From contig JAFTMF010000197.1 of the NCBI GenBank assembly GCA_017452565.1, forward strand, positions 1 to 5,696: DNA of 5,696 nt, read 5' to 3'. This DNA comes from Clostridia bacterium. Lineage in GTDB: Bacteria > Bacillota > Clostridia > Oscillospirales > CAG-272. Position 1 is the stretch's first letter. Each line of letters begins with the position of its first letter. A program made the translations under genes and the position numbers. Below, piece by piece: positions 1 through 5,449 of this stretch. Below the pieces are notes generated by a model. That model saw only the letters and a program-made list of their open reading frames with translations, made no database searches and had not been told where the DNA came from.

Positions 1-338
1 ACATCGTGGTTGCCAAGGCCAACTTCGGCTGCGGCTCCTCCAGAGAGCATGCACCGCTGGCTCTGAAGACTGCTGGCGTAAGCTGCGTCATCGCCAAGTC
101 TATTGCCCGCATCTTCTACCGCAACTCCATCAACATCGGTCTGCCCATTATGGAATGCCCCGCGGCTGTGGATGCCATCGAGGAAGGTCATCAGCTGTCG
201 GTGGATGCCGACAACGGCGTGATTCTGGACGTTACCACCGGCGAGAGCTACCCCGTAGCCCCCTTCCCGGAATTCATCCAGCAGATCATTCTGGCAGGCG
301 GTCTGATCCCTGCCATTACTGAGGGATTGATTCAGTAA
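1..338 (+). CDS. leuD: 3-isopropylmalate dehydratase small subunit LeuD (3' part; 5' end outside window)
   Basis: LeuD pairs with the Fe-S subunit LeuC to isomerise 2-isopropylmalate to 3-isopropylmalate in cytoplasmic leucine biosynthesis. The reading frame is open at the left edge (first complete codon at position 3, ATC), leaving about 111 residues of a protein usually near 160-165 residues. The visible part starts in the aconitase swivel domain and contains the signature NFGCGSSREHAP followed by ARIFYRNSINIGLP, both characteristic of LeuD and the related homoaconitase small subunits. The frame ends in TAA at 336-338. The GTG at position 6 is internal and is not a start. LeuC would be expected just upstream, outside the window. 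Because LeuD and homoaconitase/dimethylmalate dehydratase small subunits share these motifs, the exact substrate is inferred from the usual bacterial role. Confidence 0.93.
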   Translation, partial: IVVAKANFGCGSSREHAPLALKTAGVSCVIAKSIARIFYRNSINIGLPIMECPAAVDAIEEGHQLSVDADNGVILDVTTGESYPVAPFPEFIQQIILAGGLIPAITEGLIQ

Positions 339-355
339 AGTGGTCTTGGCATAAT
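327..355 (+). promoter_or_regulatory. candidate sigma-A promoter across the leuD stop codon
   Basis: TTGATT (327-332) and CATAAT (350-355) are separated by exactly 17 bases. They match the TTGACA/TATAAT consensus at 4 of 6 and 5 of 6 positions. Transcription would start near 362 and carry a structured leader of about 260 bases into rsmF. This is the best promoter-like pair I found in the leuD-rsmF spacer, but it was found by eye only and could be chance. Confidence 0.35.
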
Positions 356-383
356 TTGCATAAACCGTTTGTTGTCTAAGGTA

Positions 384-410
384 CAAATCCTGCCCTTCGG
401 TCAGGATTTG
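384..410 (+). repeat. stem-loop I of the rsmF leader
   Basis: CAAATCCTG (384-392) pairs perfectly with CAGGATTTG (402-410). The 9-base loop CCCTTCGGT contains a C(UUCG)G tetraloop. The same loop with its closing G-C pair recurs in stem III at 468-478. No T run follows, so it is not a standard intrinsic terminator for leuD. Confidence 0.7.
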
Positions 411-412
411 AT

Positions 413-459
413 CGGGGAGAGAAGGACCATCTCAAACGCCGAAGTTCCTTCTCTCCCCG
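413..459 (+). repeat. stem-loop II of the rsmF leader (14-bp perfect stem)
   Basis: CGGGGAGAGAAGGA (413-426) is the exact reverse complement of TCCTTCTCTCCCCG (446-459), with a 19-base loop. It begins two bases after stem I ends. No T run follows on the + strand. It could be a structured RNA segment or an arm of a dispersed intergenic repeat. Confidence 0.7.
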
Positions 460-460
460 C

Positions 461-487
461 GAACGTCGCCCTTCGGTCGACATGTTC
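461..487 (+). repeat. stem-loop III of the rsmF leader
   Basis: GAACGTCG (461-468) pairs with CGAC (478-481) and GTTC (484-487), with a two-base bulge at 482-483. The loop CCCTTCGGT is identical to the loop of stem I, giving a direct repeat GCCCTTCGGTC at 392-402 and 468-478. Confidence 0.6.
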
Positions 488-508
488 TGCCCTACTCATC
501 TCCTTGGC

Positions 509-533
509 TATTTCTTTTTTGAGTGAAGAAATA
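509..533 (+). repeat. stem-loop IV of the rsmF leader
   Basis: TATTTCTT (509-516) pairs with AAGAAATA (526-533) around a 9-base loop. CTACT (492-496) and AGTAG (535-539) could add an outer helix around it, although 539 is also used by stem V. The stem is A/T rich and weaker than its neighbours. Confidence 0.45.
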
Positions 534-538
534 AAGTA

Positions 539-560
539 GCGCGGCAAGTATTTGTCGCGC
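539..560 (+). repeat. stem-loop V of the rsmF leader
   Basis: GCGCGGCAA (539-547) pairs with TTGTCGCGC (552-560) through nine pairs, including one G-U, around a four-base loop. It lies directly upstream of the ribosome-binding region of rsmF. Confidence 0.55.
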
Positions 561-576
561 TTAATAAAAGGTTTTG

Positions 577-620
577 GGAGGTGTGGAGGACTTTTTTCAA
601 AAAGTCCTCCAAGAATCAAT
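577..620 (+). promoter_or_regulatory. split ribosome-binding site of rsmF: Shine-Dalgarno, hairpin VI, start codon
   Basis: GGAGGTG (577-583) is a perfect seven-base Shine-Dalgarno match but lies 37 bases before the ATG at 621. The bases in between begin with TGGAGGACTTTTT (584-596), which pairs with AAAAAGTCCTCCA (599-611) across a two-base loop. Only AGAATCAAT (612-620) lies between the hairpin and the ATG, and it contains no Shine-Dalgarno sequence. If the hairpin folds, the effective spacing becomes nine bases, which is normal. The pairing is directly visible; the bridging role is inferred. Confidence 0.6.
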
Positions 621-2027
621 ATGCAATTACCAATTCAATTCACTCGGCGGATGCGGGCGATGCTGGGGGTGGCGTACGGTGCTTTCGAGGCGTCGCTGGA
701 GACAGCGCCGGTGCGAGGTCTGCGGATCAACGCGCGCAAGGGCGATGTCGATGCCATTTTTGCGGCGCTTACCGATGAGGTGGGCACGCTCACCCCGATT
801 CCCTTCGCCAAGGATGGCTACACCTTTGCCGCCGAGCATATCGGATCGTCACCTCTTCATCACGCAGGGGCGATCTACGTGCAGGAGCCGGCGGCGATGG
901 CACCGGTGGCGGCGGTGGACATTCATCCCGATTGGTGGGTGGCCGATCTTTGCGCCAGCCCGGGAGGAAAGTCGACTCAGATCGCCGCACAGCTGTCCGA
1001 GGAGGGCTTGCTCCTCTCCAACGAATACACCCGCTCCCGTGTGCCGACTCTTTGCGGCAACTTGGAGCGGATGGGCGTGCGCCGAGGGGTGGTCACCTCC
1101 ATGGACGTGCCCTCGCTGTCGGAGCTGTACGAGGCTTGCTTCGATCTGGTGGTGGTGGATGCTCCCTGCTCGGGAGAGGGAATGTTCCGCAAAAATCCCG
1201 ATGCGGTGGACGAGTGGAGCGAGACTTCTCCCGCCTTCTGCGCCGATCGGCAGTACGGGATTCTCCAATCTGCCGCCAAGATGGTGAAATCGGGCGGTAG
1301 GCTGATCTACTCCACCTGCACCTTTGCCCCCGAGGAAAACGAGTGGCAGGTAGCACGGTTTTTAGCAGAAAACGAGGAGTACTCGCTGATCGCTCCAAGC
1401 GAGGTGGTGACGGCGGTGTCAGCAGACGGCATTGCAGGAGAGCTTCCCGAAGAGGACGGCTTTGCGCCCGCTCCCTTTGTGCTGAGCGATGAGCAGGCCA
1501 AGCTCTGCCGCCGATTCTATCCCCACGTGTTCGACGGAGAAGGGCAGTTCGTGGCGGTGATGGAGCGCAGAGAGGGCGGTGAGCCTGCCCTCTGCAAGGA
1601 CGCATCTTCTCCTCTATCTAAGGAAGAGCGGAGTGCGGTGGAAGCGTTCCTCAAAGAAGCGCTTGTCCCCGATGCGGTAAAATCGCTGCTCCCGAAGCTG
1701 CGGAGTCGAAATGGTATGGTCTTCGTCCATCCCGATCTGCCCGTGCCGGGGAAGGGCGTGTACGCTGCAGGCGTGAACGTGGGCAGTGTCACCAAGGGAC
1801 GGCTGGTGCCTCATCATCAGTTCTTCTCTGCCTATGGCGATCTGTTCCGAAATCGCATTGACCTTGCCCCCGATGATCGCAATCTTGCCGTCTATCTCCA
1901 CGGCGATACCATCCCTGCCGACTTCACGGGCTGGGGTGTGGTGAGTGTCTGCGGTGCCTCTATCGGCGGCATCAAGGCAAGCGGAGGAGTTGCGAAGAAT
2001 CATTACCCGAAAGGGCTGAGGAAATAG
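621..2027 (+). CDS. rsmF: RsmF-type 16S rRNA (cytosine-5)-methyltransferase, RsmB/NOP family
   Basis: This is a predicted cytoplasmic SAM-dependent enzyme of 468 residues that places m5C on 16S rRNA near the decoding centre. Residues 1-90 form the N-terminal RNA-binding part of the family, including RGLRINARK (32-40). Motif I, DLCASPGGKSTQ (109-120), binds SAM. DAPCSGEGMFRK (180-191) carries the motif IV cysteine C183, and STCTF (231-235) carries the motif VI cysteine C233, the nucleophile in this family. RRFYPHVFDGEGQF (297-310) ends the catalytic core. The C-terminal RsmF-specific part ends in the typical IKASGGVAKNHYPKGLR. The frame stays open upstream to a TTG at 552, but that extension is encoded by hairpins V and VI, and family members begin near MQLPIQF, so ATG 621 is preferred. 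It converges with anti-sigma A. Exact target cytosines are not readable; several Gram-positive RsmF enzymes modify more than one. Confidence 0.93.
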   Translation: MQLPIQFTRRMRAMLGVAYGAFEASLETAPVRGLRINARKGDVDAIFAALTDEVGTLTPIPFAKDGYTFAAEHIGSSPLHHAGAIYVQEPAAMAPVAAVDIHPDWWVADLCASPGGKSTQIAAQLSEEGLLLSNEYTRSRVPTLCGNLERMGVRRGVVTSMDVPSLSELYEACFDLVVVDAPCSGEGMFRKNPDAVDEWSETSPAFCADRQYGILQSAAKMVKSGGRLIYSTCTFAPEENEWQVARFLAENEEYSLIAPSEVVTAVSADGIAGELPEEDGFAPAPFVLSDEQAKLCRRFYPHVFDGEGQFVAVMERREGGEPALCKDASSPLSKEERSAVEAFLKEALVPDAVKSLLPKLRSRNGMVFVHPDLPVPGKGVYAAGVNVGSVTKGRLVPHHQFFSAYGDLFRNRIDLAPDDRNLAVYLHGDTIPADFTGWGVVSVCGASIGGIKASGGVAKNHYPKGLRK

Positions 2028-2041
2028 CCCAATCATAGCAA

Positions 2042-2068
2042 AAGCCCCGCAAGACACTTGCGGGGCTT
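2042..2068 (-). terminator. intrinsic terminator hairpin between convergent genes
   Basis: AAGCCCCGCAAG (2042-2053) and CTTGCGGGGCTT (2057-2068) form a perfect 12-bp stem with an ACA loop. Read on the - strand, the stem is followed by TTTTGCT, which suits termination of the sigma/anti-sigma transcript 18 bases after the anti-sigma A stop. On the + strand only two T residues follow, so it is a weaker terminator for rsmF. An outer helix, GCCCAA (2027-2032) with TTGGGC (2075-2080), reaches the last base of the rsmF stop codon. Confidence 0.8.
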
Positions 2069-2085
2069 AGCTGTTTGGGCAGGAT

Positions 2086-3405
2086 TTATTGGGGATGATA
2101 CTGGATTTGATTTTGGAAATACTCCTCTATCCCCGATACTTCCACGGCAGGAACGTAGGTGAATGCGTAAATCTGATTGCCGTTTTCCGCTACGCCTATA
2201 TTCTTGTAGAAGACGTAGAAGGGAATAAATCTCGCAGAGTTCCTATTCATAGCAGACCCTTCAAATAGATAACGAATGGTTACGAAATCGTATTCGGAAA
2301 ACTCAATGGCATCTTGCTGTTCTGCGCAGAGAGGGCAGGCGTGACTCATAAAGCAATAGCCCTTCGCAAGAAGCTCTTCTGCCTGCTGCAGGGAGATGGA
2401 CTTGGCTACTCCAATCTGTGCATAGTCATTCGTGCGCATTTGGACGTATTCGATCTCTACTTTGATCAGTTTATCCTTGCTGACGATATCATCTGCATAA
2501 TTGGGATGGTTATCAAAATCCAGAGAAACGTAGTTGGACACGGGCGTAGTGAGAATACTATTCATCGGATGGTCTGCTTCGTTGTAAAAAAAGACTTGTA
2601 AACTGGACACGCCGTATTCGCTGTATTCATCGTAGTAACGAACGATTTTGGTATCCGAAAAGGATTCTCCGAAAATTGTGCAGAACTTTTCACGAATACT
2701 TGACAGAGAAGCGATAATCTCGTCATCGCTTTGGGTTTGGTCCACAACTATCTGCTCCCCGTTCAAATAAAGTCCTTCGGTAGCGCGACTGGAGCAGCGA
2801 ATGCGGATTCTTTGTTGCTGTACAGTTTGGGATCCGCCGAAATAATAGTTATAAGTACCACTCGTACTGAGACTATAAATGTGTGTATTATTGGGACCGT
2901 AATTTTCCTGTACACGGATTTGATATTTGGGCATGGAAAGATTCACGGCTTCGGCTAAGGGCTCCAGAGATTGCTGAATAAAGTCGGTGAATTCTTTTCT
3001 GTGGATGCGTTTTTGATTGATATTGGTTTGATAGATAGGATAGTATTCTTGTTCCGTGACGGGAGAAAGTCCCAGAGAGGTGATATCGGGGGCATAGGTG
3101 GTGCCGTACTGCTTAGTGGGGCCATCCGTTGGCTCACTATTGAATACACCTGCGATTTCCTCGGCAGAGAAGTGGATCTTCGGTTGAATGAATGGCAGCG
3201 GGAATTTAACGGTCGGCATCGCAAACTTGGCAATAGGCACAATCGCAGCGACAATCAGCGCCACGCAAGCGGCGATCAGTGCCACCGCTTGCCATCGTCC
3301 AAGGCGTCTTTTACCTCTCCCACGCCCCTCCAGCGCCGTGGCGGCGTGTTCGATATACCCCTCGTCCACGTCGGAGAGGGCAGAGAGCAAATCTTTCTCG
3401 GTCAT
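2086..3405 (-). CDS. membrane-anchored anti-sigma factor A (putative), extracellular domain with CPLC motif
   Basis: This 439-residue protein is probably a single-pass anti-sigma factor that holds the sigma factor encoded just upstream. Residues 1-29 form a short acidic/helical cytoplasmic segment starting MTEKDLLSALSDVDEGY. It is followed by the basic stretch RGRGKRRLGR (28-37) and one hydrophobic helix at about 39-60. The remaining ~380 residues would lie outside the cell. They are rich in Tyr, Gln and Asn and lack enzyme motifs I recognise. Near the C-terminus are a CPLC motif (357-360) preceded by C351, and a tail with IPFYVFYK and YVPAVEVSGIEEYF, which resembles tails I recall from unnamed Clostridia proteins (recollection, not checked). 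ATG overlaps the sigma A stop as ATGA, with GGAGG at 3416-3420 as ribosome site. Codons after ~34 are much more AT rich than before. The anti-sigma role is inferred from position and topology; the N-terminus is too short for a classic zinc anti-sigma domain. Confidence 0.75.
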   Translation of the reverse strand: MTEKDLLSALSDVDEGYIEHAATALEGRGRGKRRLGRWQAVALIAACVALIVAAIVPIAKFAMPTVKFPLPFIQPKIHFSAEEIAGVFNSEPTDGPTKQYGTTYAPDITSLGLSPVTEQEYYPIYQTNINQKRIHRKEFTDFIQQSLEPLAEAVNLSMPKYQIRVQENYGPNNTHIYSLSTSGTYNYYFGGSQTVQQQRIRIRCSSRATEGLYLNGEQIVVDQTQSDDEIIASLSSIREKFCTIFGESFSDTKIVRYYDEYSEYGVSSLQVFFYNEADHPMNSILTTPVSNYVSLDFDNHPNYADDIVSKDKLIKVEIEYVQMRTNDYAQIGVAKSISLQQAEELLAKGYCFMSHACPLCAEQQDAIEFSEYDFVTIRYLFEGSAMNRNSARFIPFYVFYKNIGVAENGNQIYAFTYVPAVEVSGIEEYFQNQIQYHPQ

Positions 3406-3652
3406 AGATCAAACTCCTCCTTTCGAAGATGGCCGCGGAGCTTCTCCCGTGTACGGGAGAGAACGTTGCGGACGTAGTTTTCCTTCATCCCCAACCGCTG
3501 TGCAATCTCTTTTGCAGAGTAGAGGAAGTAGTAGCGCCCGAGGAAGATATCCCGATCCCTTGTGGGGAGCGTTTGCAAAAAGCGGTTCAGCGATTTTGCA
3601 AGCGCCTTTGCCTCCTCTCGGCGGAGCACCTCGCCCTCTGTGTCGGTGGGGG
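3303..3652. repeat. shared sigma/anti-sigma control module, copy A (direct repeat)
   Basis: This segment aligns without gaps to 5347-5696 at a constant offset of 2044 bases. By hand count there are about 30 mismatches in 350 bases, or roughly 91% identity. It covers the end of the sigma linker, all of sigma region 4, the ATGA junction and the first ~34 anti-sigma codons. Blocks such as 3371-3425, 3435-3479 and 3485-3542 are identical. The right end is set by the window edge, so the true repeat is probably longer. Confidence 0.9.
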
Positions 3653-3974
3653 CGGCGATGCACTCGGACAGCTCCTCCAATGCGGTGGTGTAGTGCTCCC
3701 CCGCCCGCTTGTCTGCCGATCGGGCGGCGAGGCGGTTCAGCGCCAGATTGCGGGTGACGCGGGAGAGCCACGCCCGCAAGCTGTGAGGATTGGCAGGGGG
3801 GATGGAGTTCCAAGTCTGCAGCCACGTATCGTTGACGCACTCCTCGGAGTCGCGGATACTGGCAAGGATATTCTCGGCAATGGCAAGACAGTGTGCGCCG
3901 TATTTGTGGGCAGTCTCGGCAATCGCCTGCTCGTCACGAGCGTTGTATAGGGCTATGATGGCGTGGTCGTCCAT
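3402..3974 (-). CDS. ECF-type RNA polymerase sigma factor A
   Basis: This 190-residue sigma-70 family protein has the two-domain ECF layout. Region 2 spans about residues 7-82, with DSEECVNDTWLQTWNSIPP (42-60) and RAWLSRVTRNLALNRL (67-82). A linker follows at about 83-125. Region 4 spans about 126-182, with the helix-turn-helix SAKEIAQRLGMKENYVRNVL (153-172) that would read the -35 element. It would direct RNA polymerase to a small regulon once released by the anti-sigma protein encoded next. The frame extends to a TTG at 3992, but ATG 3972-3974 is preferred because AAAGGAG (3980-3986) sits five bases upstream of it. Its TGA overlaps the anti-sigma ATG. The upstream gap of 71 bases shows neither a terminator nor a convincing promoter, so it may be co-transcribed with cassette B. 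Target promoters are unknown. Confidence 0.9.
   Translation of the reverse strand: MDDHAIIALYNARDEQAIAETAHKYGAHCLAIAENILASIRDSEECVNDTWLQTWNSIPPANPHSLRAWLSRVTRNLALNRLAARSADKRAGEHYTTALEELSECIAAPTDTEGEVLRREEAKALAKSLNRFLQTLPTRDRDIFLGRYYFLYSAKEIAQRLGMKENYVRNVLSRTREKLRGHLRKEEFDL
3406..3423 (-). promoter_or_regulatory. ribosome-binding site of anti-sigma A inside the sigma A gene
   Basis: On the - strand AAAGGAGG (3416-3423) lies within the last sigma codons, ten bases before the ATG at 3403-3405. With the ATGA stop/start overlap it indicates coupled translation that keeps sigma and anti-sigma in fixed ratio. The identical arrangement occurs at 5450-5467 for cassette B. Confidence 0.8.
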
Positions 3975-4045
3975 AGAAGCTCCTTTCTTCAATTCTGTTC
4001 TTTCTTAATTGATCCTATTTGATTGCGATGGGCTTAGCTTCGGAT
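3975..4045 (-). other. 71-base spacer between cassette B and cassette A
   Basis: This spacer holds the AAAGGAG ribosome site of sigma A (3980-3986). I see no stem-loop followed by T residues and no convincing sigma-A or ECF-like promoter in it. That fits read-through from cassette B into cassette A as one four-gene transcript, but a weak or atypical promoter cannot be excluded by eye. Confidence 0.5.
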
Positions 4046-5449
4046 TCATTCGTAAACCTCCACACGAGAACCGTGGGGATAAGTGTCAATATAATGGTCC
4101 TCACCAATAACCGAGCGGAGCTCCTCGCGGCTCACCTTGCGGTAAGTACCGTCGGGGGTGGCGAGAAAATACAGATCGTCTCGGTAATACTGCCGCTGAC
4201 GGGGCTCAAAGAACAGCCACTCGGCTTTGACGATGCCGTAGACTTTGCCGTTGACCTTGCGATACCAGCCGGTGATCTGTCCCCCTCGCATTTCCAATCC
4301 ATCGGTATCCAGATGGGGGGGAGTGAGGTTTTTCTGCTCCAAAATCTCGATGAGAGCACCGATATCGGGGACGCTTTGGAGATCCTCTGCGGTATACCGC
4401 ACGCCGGAATCGGTGACCGTTTGCTTCTCGCCGTTCATCACGATCCGCTCCTCTGTGCGAAAACCGTTGATGAGACGGATATAGGAGATTAACGGCGGAT
4501 CTCCGGGGTCGCTTTCTTCTTGCATAAAAGTGCCGTTGATATACGGTTCTACATATGCAAACACAGTCCGGGCAGCATCAAAATCAAAAGAGGCTTGGGT
4601 GCGGACAGGGCAGTCGGGATAACGAGTTTGTGCTCGGATGCCGGCTTTGAACTCCTCCGGCGTGCAGTCGGTTTTGCCGGTGTACGTTTTCAGAACCTCC
4701 AGCGCATTTTCGGCTCCGTAACGCCAATTTTCGTTTTCCCAAAGCCGCAGATCGGGTGTGCCGTCGGTGAAGGGAATCATAGCGCCGTTGGGGGTGTGGA
4801 TAGGGTGCGTCCAAAAGTCAAACAGTAAGCTGAAGGACTCCACACATCGGTCGGTCTGATTGTAGAGCAGGAAGTTTTCGATGCCCAACTGTTGCATAGC
4901 AAATACGATTTCGGAATACGGGGAAAAATCTATCATATATTCTGCAGGGAACAGAAAATAGATTTCTTCGGGCATATTGGCGCCGTTGAGGACGTCCAAC
5001 ACCTGCAACCGTAGTATTTTATCAGGTGCGGCATAGGGAGTGCGGCTATACACGTCGGGGAGCACTTCGATTACCCGTGCGGTGATGACGTAGGCTTCCC
5101 GATAGGCTATAACAGGATCCGGATATTCTGCTTCGTCGGTAGATAGACTGCTTCCCTCCAGCAGAGAGACGTACTGCTTGCCGGAAAGCTCGCCCGAATG
5201 ATGGGGAGTAGTCAGCAAGGGGAGAGGGAAAGAGGAGGATTCGGTTGCCGTCCCGTCAGGCTCTCGCACAGAGAGTGCCACTCCCACCGTTCCCGCAATC
5301 AGCAGGCACAGAGCGGCGGCAAGAGCGATTACCGTTTGCAGGATGCGGCGTCTTCGCCCTCCCCCACGCCCCTCCAATGCTGTGGCGGCGTGTTCGACAT
5401 ACCCCTCGTCCACATCGGAGAGGGCAGAGAGCAAATCTTTCTCGGTCAT
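4046..5449 (-). CDS. membrane-anchored anti-sigma factor B (putative), unrelated extracellular domain
   Basis: This 467-residue protein starts with nearly the same cytoplasmic segment as anti-sigma A: residues 1-29 differ only at position 18 (Val for Ile). A basic stretch GGRRRR (30-35) and one hydrophobic helix at about 36-59 follow. The ~405-residue outside part shows no similarity to that of anti-sigma A that I can see. A first block at about 116-200 is beta-strand-like (AYVITARVIEVL, ILRLQVLDVLNG, IYFLFPAEYMI, IENFLLYNQ), possibly an OB-like fold. The C-terminal part (about 350-467) has a segment ITGWYRKVNGKVYGIVKAEW and a strand-rich end. ATG overlaps the sigma B stop as ATGA, with GGAGG at 5460-5464. 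The stop at 4046-4048 lies 71 bases before sigma A. The anti-sigma role is inferred from context and topology; I recognise no enzyme motif. Confidence 0.75.
   Translation of the reverse strand: MTEKDLLSALSDVDEGYVEHAATALEGRGGGRRRRILQTVIALAAALCLLIAGTVGVALSVREPDGTATESSSFPLPLLTTPHHSGELSGKQYVSLLEGSSLSTDEAEYPDPVIAYREAYVITARVIEVLPDVYSRTPYAAPDKILRLQVLDVLNGANMPEEIYFLFPAEYMIDFSPYSEIVFAMQQLGIENFLLYNQTDRCVESFSLLFDFWTHPIHTPNGAMIPFTDGTPDLRLWENENWRYGAENALEVLKTYTGKTDCTPEEFKAGIRAQTRYPDCPVRTQASFDFDAARTVFAYVEPYINGTFMQEESDPGDPPLISYIRLINGFRTEERIVMNGEKQTVTDSGVRYTAEDLQSVPDIGALIEILEQKNLTPPHLDTDGLEMRGGQITGWYRKVNGKVYGIVKAEWLFFEPRQRQYYRDDLYFLATPDGTYRKVSREELRSVIGEDHYIDTYPHGSRVEVYE

Noticed and set aside
384..459. Stem-loops I and II as the leuD terminator
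   Set aside because: Neither stem is followed by a T run on the + strand, so they do not fit an intrinsic terminator.
401..619. 72-codon leftward open frame in the leuD-rsmF spacer
   Set aside because: It is made almost wholly of the stem-loop arms, has no ribosome site that I can see, and overlaps the rsmF leader. The open frame is best explained by the repeat structure, though if the element is dispersed similar hypothetical proteins may be annotated elsewhere.
552..620. Upstream TTG start extending rsmF by 23 residues
   Set aside because: The extension is encoded by hairpins V and VI, lacks family-like sequence, and ATG 621 gives the typical RsmF N-terminus.
574..1605. Several long open frames in other frames and on the opposite strand of rsmF
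   Set aside because: They are Arg/Pro/Trp-rich low-complexity translations of a GC-rich gene with clear methyltransferase motifs in its own frame.
2971..3757. Rightward open frames opposite the sigma A/anti-sigma A junction
   Set aside because: They recur opposite cassette B only because the underlying DNA is repeated, and they lack ribosome sites and recognisable domains.
3975..4045. Autoregulated ECF promoter in front of sigma A
   Set aside because: I looked for a GAAC-type -35 with a suitably spaced -10. A GAAC is present, but no convincing -10 lies at the right distance before the start codon.
4019..4492. 157-codon rightward open frame opposite anti-sigma B
   Set aside because: It is antisense to a well-supported gene with a strong ribosome site, and shows no domain or plausible start.
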